DNA from: Trichuris trichiura
Lineage: Eukaryota > Nematoda > Enoplea > Trichinellida > Trichuridae
NCBI GenBank assembly: GCA_037903355.1
Contig: JBAJFE010000014.1
Coordinates: 3,472,001 to 3,536,000, forward strand
Direction of reading: 5' to 3'
DNA: 64,000 bases
The notes beneath the pieces are model-generated. The model was not told where the DNA came from. It made no database searches and saw only the letters and a program-made list of their open reading frames with translations. Of this stretch, positions 56,643 through 64,000 are shown in pieces. The position numbers and the translations under genes were made by a program. Each line of letters begins with the position of its first letter. Within the stretch, counting starts at the first letter, position 1.

Positions 56643-58955
56643 TAGAACCTCCGAAGTTGACCACCTCCCTATGTCGACCACCTCCTAAACTGACCGAATT
56701 TTGACCAGTTGGTTGGTCAGCACGTTAATAAGCGCAAGGACAACCTCTATACGTCGACCACCACCGTAAGTGGGAAGTTGACCGCTTTAGCCGTCACCTG
56801 GTATATGCACGCAATGCTAACTTGCACTCTGTAAATTGGCCACTTCAGTTTGCTCTGTGTCAGTCGCTAGCAGCTGTTAACCATCATTGCCTCAGTGTGA
56901 TGTTACTCAACGTAGCGAAGTTTTTCATTACCGTGCATTGGAGAATCCTGATAACAGAACCCATTCCGTCGCTTTGACGATGCTTCTTTTATGCTTGCCG
57001 GCACAGCTTGCGCGTTTCCTCAAGTACATAAGCTCCCACCTACGCGTTGGCAGCATTCGCCCATTGAGGGAAATATGACAAATCGAGCCTACTTGAACTC
57101 GTTCGCGTCGAGCTCAGTTCTGTTCATTCGCATTGGTATAGGTGTGCGGCAGGTTTTCTTAACGTGTCTTCGCGAGTAAAGATAGCCTGACTTACGCAGT
57201 AATAGACGCAGTAGTAGCTACCAAGCTGGTTGCAGTTTGCATTATGGCCAAACGGAAAGAATCGAGAGAGTTGGCACTGAAGGAAAAAGTGGATCTTATC
57301 CGCTTTCTCGAAGCTAACAGTCAAAGGAAGACAGCAGAACGGTTTCATGTGAGCAAGACTACCGTTGGCAGCATCCAGAGACGTAAACGTGGGTACTTGG
57401 AAAGATATGAGAAGGAAAGCGGAGACGCGCAGCGAAGAAAAAGGAGAACCTCCCTGGACCAAGTCAATGAAGCAGCGTTACATTGGTTTAAGCAAATGAG
57501 AGCAGCTAATGCACGCATCTCTGGCCCAATGATCCAGAAAATTGCTAGAAAATTCGCCGTGGAATTCGGTTTCACAGGTTTCCAAGCATCAAACGGTTGG
57601 CTGGCAAAGTTCAAGTTCCGTTATCAGATTTCTCAGAAAATCTTATGCGGCGAATCTTGCGAAGTTCTCGTCGAGGTCTTGGAAGACTTCATCTTGAAAT
57701 TTCGTCATTTCGCCAGTGGCTTTAAGGAAGAAGACATATTCAATGCTGATGAATGCGGCTTGTTCTTCAAAGCTATGCCTGATAGAAGTCTTGTACTAAA
57801 AGGCGATAAATGCAAAAGCGGGAAGCTCTCCAAAGAACGCTTCACTGTGCTTCTTTGCGCTAGCGCAACTGGGGAGAAGTTGAAGCCATTGGTCATTGGT
57901 AAGTCAACGAAACCCCGAGCTTTTAAGAACTTGAAGCCTGATGACCTCCCTGCCACTTGGAGATCAAATAAATCCGCCTGGATGACAGCCGCCATATTCG
58001 AACAGTGGGTAAGAAGTGTCGACGGACAGATGAAGCGAATGAAACGTTCCATCTTATTGGTAGTAGACAACTGCCCGAGCCATCCCCACGTGAAAGACCT
58101 CACAAATGTCACGTTAAAATTCCTGCCCCCAAACACTACCTCAAAGAGCCAGCCTTTAGATCAAGGAGTAATTAAGACGTTTAAGGCGAAATACCGGACC
58201 CAGCTTCTGCGGTGGATCGTTGGCATAGCAGAACACACCAGCTCATTTGCGGGAGCGACTACGATTGCTGCGTCCATTAATGCTTTGGACGCTGTGGTTC
58301 AACCGGAGGCAATACGGAAATGCTTCAGGAGAGCTGGATTCGTCAGAGACGAAGAGGATCATGTCGAGCTCCGGCCTGATAGTCCCACTCCCGAAGTAGA
58401 GATTGAAGGAGTAAACTTCGAAGATTTCGTTTCAATGGATGATGAATTGGCCACTTCTACCGAACCTGACCCACAAGCAATCTTTCAGTCTATACTAGCC
58501 GAAGCGGGACTGAGCCCAGAAGACGACGTAGAGGAGGAAAGTGAAAATGAGACGGAAATGGTACAGAAGCTGAAGGAAGAGGACGTCGGGCGCGTGTTAG
58601 CGCAGCTGAAGTGTTTTGCTGCTGAAAAATGTCCAAAGATGCTGAGCGCGGTAGCTATCGCAGAGACCGCCCTTGGTGCTTATGTTTGCAGTAAGAATAA
58701 GCACCAGACTAGAATTGACACCTTTTTCAGCAAGCATTGTAACCCCAAAAAGCTTATGCATGATTTTACAGTGTTGTTTTTATGCTTTTGACCGTTTAAT
58801 AGACCTCCAATTGATGCTCTGCAATAGAATAAAACGCATACAGATGCTAATCTGTTCAGCCGAGCCAGTTATACCCACAGTTCCAATATATTGACCACCT
58901 CCTATGTTGACCAGTTTTCTCCGGTCCCTTGGGTGGTCAACTTACGGAGGTTCTA

Positions 58956-58958
<3 letters not shown>
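56640..58958 (+). mobile_element. Tigger/pogo DNA transposon, apparently complete
   Basis: The ends CAGTAGAACCTCCG and CGGAGGTTCTACTG are terminal inverted repeats, with further inner copies of TTGACCACCTCC. The flanks are TA, as expected for pogo/Tigger insertion. It encloses one intact 515-codon transposase frame and is 2319 bp long. Confidence 0.92.
57244..58791 (+). CDS. Tigger/pogo-type DDE transposase
   Basis: 515 codons, uninterrupted. The N-terminal Psq-type helix-turn-helix (LALKEKVDLIRFLEANSQRK, about 10-50) is followed by a CENP-B type DNA-binding domain (ISGPMIQKIARKFA, FQASNGWLAKFK, about 92-130). The DDE_1 catalytic domain has NADECGLF (Asp about 169), LLVVDNCPSH (Asp about 275) and QPLDQGVI (Asp about 306); the spacing of about 31 between the last two fits the pogo/Tigger D-D-D triad. 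The tail is acidic (EDDVEEESENETE). It catalyses cut-and-paste transposition at TA. Intact frame plus intact ends suggest recent activity. Confidence 0.95.
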   Translation: MAKRKESRELALKEKVDLIRFLEANSQRKTAERFHVSKTTVGSIQRRKRGYLERYEKESGDAQRRKRRTSLDQVNEAALHWFKQMRAANARISGPMIQKIARKFAVEFGFTGFQASNGWLAKFKFRYQISQKILCGESCEVLVEVLEDFILKFRHFASGFKEEDIFNADECGLFFKAMPDRSLVLKGDKCKSGKLSKERFTVLLCASATGEKLKPLVIGKSTKPRAFKNLKPDDLPATWRSNKSAWMTAAIFEQWVRSVDGQMKRMKRSILLVVDNCPSHPHVKDLTNVTLKFLPPNTTSKSQPLDQGVIKTFKAKYRTQLLRWIVGIAEHTSSFAGATTIAASINALDAVVQPEAIRKCFRRAGFVRDEEDHVELRPDSPTPEVEIEGVNFEDFVSMDDELATSTEPDPQAIFQSILAEAGLSPEDDVEEESENETEMVQKLKEEDVGRVLAQLKCFAAEKCPKMLSAVAIAETALGAYVCSKNKHQTRIDTFFSKHCNPKKLMHDFTVLFLCF

Positions 58959-59000
<42 letters not shown>

Positions 59001-59047
59001 CCCAAAACGCAATATTTTGTTGTTGTGATTGCTAATAATTTTTCCAG

Positions 59048-59363
59048 GATGCATTAGAGGTCGAAGGAGATGTTTGCAACCAAGAAGACATAAAGCGACT
59101 CGGTCTGAACTTGTTAAGTCTGAAACTTTCAGCCACAAATGTTTTTGGAGCCGGAGTTTTCACTACGGCGGAAAGTTACTTGTGGGCGCTGCGATTGCTT
59201 TCAGTTTTTCCTGAGGTACAAGAGAAGATTTCGAAAGAAATAGACAGTCTTAGTTGCATGCCCCATTTCGACGGCGTTATAACACTGGAACACAGGCAGC
59301 ATTTGACTTATACTAAAGCCTTTCTGGAAGAACTTTTTCGCTTCTCTTCGTCTGTTCCATTAG
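59048..59363 (+). pseudogene. Inverted extra copy of the P450 penultimate exon
   Basis: Same 316-nt exon as 56233-56548, with intact splice borders (TTTCCAG and GTAAGC), but on the plus strand with no terminal heme-binding exon following it. Without that exon it cannot give a P450. Confidence 0.85.
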
Positions 59364-59523
59364 GTAAGCACTATTTTAATTGAGCTACTACTTTTGTCGT
59401 AAAAATTGTTCAGTATTTTTAGAATAACTGCTTTTACAGGTTACCTATCACCCGTAAGAGTGATAATAGCGTTTAAGCATACAAAGATAACTGAAAATTT
59501 GTGATTTTGTTATGAGTGTAGAA

Positions 59524-59526
<3 letters not shown>

Positions 59527-59554
<28 letters not shown>
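59527..59554. repeat. (TA)n run
   Basis: TA dinucleotides directly follow the right arm of the inverted duplication. The left arm's outer edge lacks it. Confidence 0.8.
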
Positions 59555-59560
<6 letters not shown>

Positions 59561-59605
59561 CATGCTTTGAAAACATAGCTCCTTTTAACGGATGTGTGAA
59601 TTAAC

Positions 59606-59734
59606 ATTATTGTACGGAAAAGCTACCCGTTCAAGAAAGCAACCGGTTACCTGCGCTGAAGACGGGGACAGGTGATCCCCGAAAGCTTCGCAATTAAACG
59701 ATTTCTTGAACGGGTAGCTTTTCCGTACAATAAT
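59606..59734. repeat. 33-bp inverted repeat around a ribozyme motif
   Basis: The arms 59606-59638 and 59702-59734 are perfect complements (ATTATTGTACGGAAAAGC...). The enclosed loop contains the hammerhead-like motif 59652-59692. Confidence 0.9.
59652..59692 (+). ncRNA. Hammerhead-ribozyme-like motif (well preserved)
   Basis: Plus strand: helix I UGCG, CUGAAGA, helix II CGGGGA/UCCCCG with a 6-nt loop, GAAA, GCU, cleavage base U, helix I CGCA. Four Watson-Crick pairs in helix I. It lies 0.1 kb right of the P450 exon duplication. Confidence 0.65.
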
Positions 59735-60097
59735 ATTACATATACATGCATTCTTTTTCATTCGTATTCTAAGATGACGTTCCACAGTACCACCTAAGAT
59801 CTGATTACAAGTGCACTGCAAAGGCGATTAGGCTCTCTGCTATAATGTCATGTTTTATGATTTCTCCCTTGACATAATTTTGTAACAGTAAGCATCAGCT
59901 GATGAACAGACTATTCTTCAAATAAAATGTGACAGTGCAAATGCCAAAGTATTGCAGAAAAAAATGTATAGGTTTTCATTTTTTCATTTTTTCTTTCTTT
60001 TTTCTTCTTCGTAACGGGTTTTTTTATTTTTATTCTAAAATGTTCGCGGGATTTCTAACCCGTTGTTCAGTAAACGTTTATTCAGAAGAAACGTTTT

Positions 60098-60136
60098 ACG
60101 GAGCTTTCGGACCTCTCCGTGGCCCGTCATCAGCGT
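60098..60136 (-). ncRNA. Hammerhead-ribozyme-like motif
   Basis: Minus strand: helix I ACG, CUGAUGA, helix II CGGGCC/GGUCCG, GAAA, GCU, cleavage base C, helix I CGU. Flanks on both sides resemble those at 17070-17108 (GACGGGCGG upstream; AATAAACGTTTACTGAA downstream). Confidence 0.62.
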
Positions 60137-60640
60137 AATTGTACCGCCCGTCAGGTCGGTCTTTATGCTAATATACTGCTTCACATGCGTATGATAAAAG
60201 GCTGAGGAATGATAAACAGCAAGGGTACTCACGACGACCAGGCTAGGTGATCTTACCCCTCTGACCGACAGAGTGAAAGCCACTGGAAAGGTCTCTACTA
60301 TGCCTGAGATCTGTCACACTGCTGCTCTTTTCCGTTGAAATTCTGTTTGCCTGTATGGCGGGGAAGATCTTTGATAAGGTTCTCCGGCGTTAGAAATACT
60401 AGGAGCGACAGCGACACTGATTTTCAGAAACGCTGTGCTAACAAGTTATTCCAAATTGTGACAAGAGTTTTCTAAATTCTTGAGATATCAAACGTCTGCA
60501 GGCACTTGTACAATCGTAGCGTTAAATATTAGAGTATACAGACATCAGAATATAGTAACCAAAGTTCGAATATATAGTTCCCTGTAACCAGTCAATAAGT
60601 TTTCATCGCATAAAGTTTTAATACTGGATGACTCTTTCAC

Positions 60641-60938
60641 GGGTTAAAGTCAAAATCCCGATAAGTCGAAATCCAGAATAGGTCGAAGATACGCTGCAAA
60701 GTTTGGCCTTGCGGCAGTTGTGCACTGGTATTTTCTAGATAAGGAATGTGTTTCAGCGGAGGCATTACTATGCTGACCTTGTTCAAATTTAGTGGTCTAA
60801 AGAATAAGACTACTATAACAACGCCTCTGCTCAAATACATTCCTTATCTAAACGATGCCAACGTACAGCTGTCACAAGGCCGCCCTTTACAGTGTATCTT
60901 CCACCTATTCTGGATTTCAGCCAATGGGATTTTGACCC
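60641..60938. repeat. Foldback element, family copy 2
   Basis: Inverted arms of about 115 bp: GTCAAAATCCCGATAAGTCG at the left, its diverged inverse at the right, both with GAAATCCAGAATAGGT. The interior motif CATTCCTTATCTA is shared with 51831-52113. Confidence 0.75.
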
Positions 60939-61039
60939 GTTCAGGATTTTAGCTGTCAGATATTTAACCTATCAGGGTTTTGACTTTCGAAATTTTGACT
61001 GCTACCGCCCGTTTACGTGAGAGAATCAAGTGTCTAGAG

Positions 61040-61513
61040 CAGTGATTCTCACGGTGGGTCACGTGCCCCACCGAGAGCCCTTCTGAAGTCCATAGGGGCC
61101 CAAATTGCCAAGAGGACATTTGGGGAGCACTTTTGGGATGTGGGGGGGGGGGTCACATTCCTCACTTGGGCCATTGTGTTGAACTGGATAGGAAGGTATG
61201 CCCTGCGGGTCAGGTATTGTACCTCCTGCCTAATACAAAGTTGCACGCTGTTGCATCTCGCAATTTTGACTGGTTGGAAGGGACGACCTGGAGAGCCGGC
61301 TCGGAAGTGAAAACGAAAGTGTTCGACACACTATCCGGGAAACGCTTCCCCACATAACTTTGCGCAGCATTTACATTAGGACGTCTGAGCTACCATTCGT
61401 CTTCCCTTCCAGCCAATCAGCGCGCTCAAAATCGACTAATCAGAATTAGGGGACCCAAACGCTCAGAAACCTTCACAGGAGGGCCCTAGCAACCGTGACC
61501 ATGAGAAACACTA
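61040..61513. mobile_element. hAT-like MITE
   Basis: The ends CAGTGATTCTCA and TAGTGTTTCTCA (inverted) form a short terminal inverted repeat of Charlie/hAT type. The 8-bp flanks GTCTAGAG (61032-61039) and GTATAGAG (61514-61521) match at 7 of 8 positions, as expected for a hAT target duplication. The 474-bp interior has no transposase. Confidence 0.6.
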
Positions 61514-61870
61514 GTATAGAGCTTACTGCTTTTTATCCAGCAGGTCTCCAGCGTAAAGTGGACGACTGTGACAGCTTGATGCCATGATGATTGCCGCTTT
61601 CTTAATTTTGAGTATGTTTGTGTGAAGTATGCCTAACTAGTTGTTCTATAGTGCGATTAATCTTCCTAGATTGCGATAGTTTTTATCTGTCAGCAGCTTC
61701 AAAAGCTCCTCAGATTTACGCTCACTTCTGCGCAACGACGACAAAATAGGAGTTCCCTTCAGTAAACATAGCGAATAATTTAGCTGTGACTGGGCTTTTC
61801 CGGCTATCTATATTGGTTAAACTAGCAATACATTTTTCCACAAATTTAGGGAATACATTAAACATTTAAC
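61514..61870. other. Short gap before the gag-protease element
   Basis: Nothing recognised. TTAAC at 61866-61870 would be the left target duplication of the next element; its right partner lies outside the window. Confidence 0.4.
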
Positions 61871-62279
61871 TGTAGGGGCAGAGCTTCTTGCGACGATATA
61901 CGACAGATATAAGTCTTTTATTGAAAAGGTATTCTGGTTAACTTGGTGTATACGGTACAGAACAGCAATGGTGGTACGACAGCAATACGACCAATTCGGC
62001 GACCCAACACTACTCTCGCGACAGCCGTTTATATAGACCGTCATTGCTCCCTACTTAGGCGAATAACCCTGAGAGAGACCATGACCCCAGGCAGGACAAT
62101 AGTCCAGGGAAACAACGACGCATAGGGACCGCGAGCTCACGCAGGGTAACCTTCTGCAACCCTGGGCACGACTGTATAACAGGAGGGGCCACAGTCACAC
62201 CGCCCTACGGGTAGTCTCAGTTTATGGCCATGCAAGGCCAAACCTCGGGTTGTTCACATCAGCGGGTGGTACAGGCACA
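61871..62279 (-). repeat. 3' LTR of the gag-protease element
   Basis: About 409 bp, from TGTAGGGG to GGCACA. The first 172 bp match 63829-64000. Confidence 0.85.
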
Positions 62280-62292
62280 CTCCCCCCTGATC

Positions 62293-63069
62293 TTATGGAT
62301 CACAACATTCAACGGCCCGCGGTTTGCGACGTCGCGCAGAACGTCTTGGTGCATCAGCTATTGCTTCAGGCGCCTGACCGAGTTGAATTGCTTGTGGCAC
62401 TTCTCTCGCGGGGAAGTTGACGATTAGATCGTCATCCTGATCTTCTCTCTCTGGCCGCTGACTCTCTGATTCTTCAGCAGTTGTGCAATAGCGGAGATCA
62501 CGAACGTGACGAGGAGTTCCGTCAACAATAACGGCTTGACGGGACTGCAACCCAGCCACGGTGCCTTTTCGAAAACGGGAGTCGCACCGAACTCCAGGTG
62601 GCTTTATCCAAACCTTTTCGCCGAAGGCGTATCGGCCTTGCTCTGGCCGCTCTTTCTCCATCGCCTTATCAACTTCTCGTACTCCGAACTTCACACGGCG
62701 ACGATCATCTATTCTCACGCCACCTAGGGCTACGATTCCATTCATACCAAGTATAAATTCAAACCCCAGTGGCCTTGTGTGGACGACGATAGCTTCGACT
62801 TGGACTACGGAGCCTCCAAGCGGCTGCAAGTGGACGACACCTTCGCCGTTACACCGCATCTCGTCGCCGTCCACTGCTGTTATTCTGATCTTCTTTTTCG
62901 CCCATTCCTTGCAACATGAACTATGGACGATGCATTTTGAGCTACCCGAGTCCACAAGCACGTTGCGCTGCACTCCATTCACTAACACTCGGGTCACCGG
63001 TAGCGCACTGATCACTTTCTCCAGGGGGAGGAGGCTGGCGCTTACGCCTCCTCCCTCGCTCAGTTTCCC
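62293..63069 (-). CDS. Protease fused to an integrase tail (reached by -1 frameshift)
   Basis: The open frame overlaps the end of gag in the -1 frame. It reads SASLLPLEKVISALPVTRV, then the retropepsin active site VLVDSGSSKCIV and a later FEFILGMNGIV segment. After VRIDDRRRVKFG the sequence moves in frame directly to an integrase C-terminal region (AFGEKVWIKPPG, GTPRHVRDLRY) and a basic tail (RRSARRRKPR). Some 2.5 kb encoding RT, RNase H and integrase core, as usual in Ty3/gypsy, must have been deleted in frame. The product could mature Gag but cannot reverse-transcribe. Confidence 0.85.
   Translation of the reverse strand, partial: GKLSEGGGVSASLLPLEKVISALPVTRVLVNGVQRNVLVDSGSSKCIVHSSCCKEWAKKKIRITAVDGDEMRCNGEGVVHLQPLGGSVVQVEAIVVHTRPLGFEFILGMNGIVALGGVRIDDRRRVKFGVREVDKAMEKERPEQGRYAFGEKVWIKPPGVRCDSRFRKGTVAGLQSRQAVIVDGTPRHVRDLRYCTTAEESESQRPEREDQDDDLIVNFPAREVPQAIQLGQAPEAIADAPRRSARRRKPRAVECCDP
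63026..63069 (-). promoter_or_regulatory. Programmed -1 ribosomal frameshift signal
   Basis: Minus strand: slippery heptamer GGGAAAC (63063-63069) read as G-GGA-AAC in the gag frame, directly followed by the gag stop TGA. A 7-nt spacer follows, then a GC-rich hairpin whose 9-bp stem GGGAGGAGG/CCTCCTCCC spans 63026-63055. After a -1 slip the frame continues as GGG AAA CTG AGC into protease. Heptamer form, spacer length and stem fit canonical -1 frameshift sites. Confidence 0.88.
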
Positions 63070-63812
63070 TGAAGTGAGGCCTTACTGCCACACTTCACGC
63101 CACGGTTCCATCGGTCGTAATTTCCTGACTGAGCATGGGGACCCGAACTGTTCTTCTTCTTAGCCGATTGCTGCCGATTCACAGTACAGTTCCTAGCGAA
63201 ATGGTTTGGCTCACCGCAGGCATAGCATCTCTGCGCTGAGGCAGCCACTCGCGGGCTGGACTTCGCTTCCTTAGCGCCAAGGCAGGCCTCTCTGGCATCT
63301 CCAGGACGATCATCCGTGATAACCGCCCGCGTCCGTGCGAGAACTTGGCTGAGGCTCAGGTCCTCTAACCGTGAGCCAGCTCTTAACAGCTGTCGCACGT
63401 GATCTGGCAGCCCCGCAACAAAGGCACACCTTAGTGCTTTGTCTGACACGCCGCCGAACAAGGATGCCAGCCTCCGCAAGTCAGCCAAGAAGACATCTGG
63501 TGACTCATCACCACCCAGTCTTCTGGCAACGAATTGCTCGTACGCCACGAATGAGTCTACTGCAAAAGCAGCAAGAAGAGCCTGCTTTACATCTTCAGCG
63601 CTCTTCTTCTCTTCGTCCGTCAACTGCAAGTACACTGCGAAGGCGCCGCCCGTTAGACGCAAAGCTACTACATCTGCAACGTTGGCGATCCCGCGCAACT
63701 TGCATACCATCTCAACCTTCTCCAGCCACTCTGACACTGACTGTCTCGCTGTACCATTGTATTCCGGGATCAACCGCAAGTCAAGAGACTTATCTGACGT
63801 GGTTCCATCCAT
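63060..63812 (-). CDS. Gag protein of the young LTR element
   Basis: 250 codons from MDGTTSDKSLDLRLIPEY. A retrotransposon-gag type capsid region (WLEKVEMVCKLRG; ALLAAFAVDSFVAYEQF; FLADLRRLASLFGG; FVAGLPDHVRQLLRAGS) is followed by one zinc knuckle CYACGEPNHFARNC and a basic tail. It packages element RNA into particles. The frame is intact and ends one codon after the slippery heptamer begins. Confidence 0.9.
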   Translation of the reverse strand: MDGTTSDKSLDLRLIPEYNGTARQSVSEWLEKVEMVCKLRGIANVADVVALRLTGGAFAVYLQLTDEEKKSAEDVKQALLAAFAVDSFVAYEQFVARRLGGDESPDVFLADLRRLASLFGGVSDKALRCAFVAGLPDHVRQLLRAGSRLEDLSLSQVLARTRAVITDDRPGDAREACLGAKEAKSSPRVAASAQRCYACGEPNHFARNCTVNRQQSAKKKNSSGPHAQSGNYDRWNRGVKCGSKASLQGN

Positions 63813-63828
63813 TGCAGCCTCGATAGCT

Positions 63829-64000
63829 TGTAGGGGCAGAGCTTCTTGCGACGATATACGACAGATATAAGTCTTTTATTGAAAAGGTATTCTGGTTAAC
63901 TTGGTGTATACGGTACAGAACAGCAATGGTGGTACGACAGCAATACGACCAATTCGGCGACCCAACACTACTCTCGCGACAGCCGTTTATATTGACCGTC
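63829..64000 (-). repeat. 5' LTR of the gag-protease element (truncated by window end)
   Basis: 172 bp visible, one difference from the left LTR (TATTGA against TATAGA near the end). Confidence 0.88.

Larger units (their letters stand above)
56070..59526. repeat. Inverted duplication of a P450 exon around a transposon
   Basis: The segments 56070-56639 and 58959-59526 are inverted copies of each other with no base difference noticed except (TA)n length (38 against 36 nt). Each contains the same 316-nt P450 exon. The Tigger element 56640-58958 lies exactly at the centre, inside the (TA)n run. Confidence 0.9.
61871..64000 (-). mobile_element. LTR retrotransposon deletion derivative (gag-protease only), cut by window edge
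   Basis: Direct repeats start TGTAGGGGCAGAGC at 61871 and at 63829. The 172 bp visible of the right LTR differ from the left at about one position, so the insertion is very young. Between them lie gag, a frameshift signal, protease and an integrase C-terminal tail; RT, RNase H and integrase core are absent. A polypurine tract (AGGGGGGA, minus) abuts the left LTR at about 62280. Confidence 0.88.

Noticed and set aside
57345..58136. Minus-strand frames of 89 and 143 codons
   Set aside because: Antisense shadows of the intact Tigger transposase.
62561..63870. Plus-strand frames up to 200 codons at the right edge
   Set aside because: Antisense to gag and protease of the young LTR element; Pro/Ser/Thr-rich composition comes from the complementary strand.

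Overview
The window reads as nuclear DNA of a nematode. Its host genes have many short GT-AG introns (mostly 43-60 nt), and it carries a nematode-style cathepsin B gene and retroelements close to the K02A2.6-like Ty3/gypsy group. An enoplean (Trichuris/Trichinella-like) worm would fit, but that is an inference from gene style; no marker gene fixes the species. No rRNA, tRNA or CRISPR array was recognised.

Host genes: an anillin-like gene (minus, about 10.2-14.55 kb, visible only after splicing many small exons by eye); a VRK-type protein kinase (minus, 18.27-20.41 kb, 3 exons); an unidentified two-exon 3' gene end (plus, 25.4-26.4 kb); cytoplasmic tryptophanyl-tRNA synthetase (plus, 30.73-31.98 kb, single exon); a four-pass membrane protein of unknown family (minus, 32.34-32.93 kb); a cathepsin B-like cysteine protease (plus, 44.5-52.75 kb, 6 exons); and the 3' half of a cytochrome P450 gene (minus, 55.4-56.55 kb).

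Mobile DNA fills much of the rest: a decayed Ty3/gypsy element (2.6-7.4 kb); a young intact Ty3/gypsy element with a 1331-aa polyprotein, 175-bp LTRs and a 5-bp target duplication (37.44-41.81 kb); a young gag-protease deletion derivative that keeps a textbook -1 frameshift signal (61.87 kb to the right edge); two Merlin-type DNA transposons (about 35-37 kb, and 48.0-49.7 kb inside a cathepsin intron); an intact Tigger/pogo transposon sitting between two inverted copies of a P450 exon (56.07-59.53 kb); a 2.5-kb palindromic pogo relic (27.3-29.83 kb); a hAT-like MITE; a two-member foldback family; and two Penelope-like reverse-transcriptase relics (23.8-24.3 and 34.4-34.8 kb).

The most striking signal is a dispersed set of at least seven hammerhead-ribozyme-like motifs (CUGANGA, helix II, GAAA, GCU-H). 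Their helix I and helix II arms differ in sequence from copy to copy yet stay complementary. Several sit at the centre of palindromes, one lies directly downstream of a Penelope-like relic, and one lies in a direct-repeat unit whose second copy breaks within a few bases of the predicted self-cleavage site. Together they suggest families of Penelope/retrozyme-type ribozyme retroelements.
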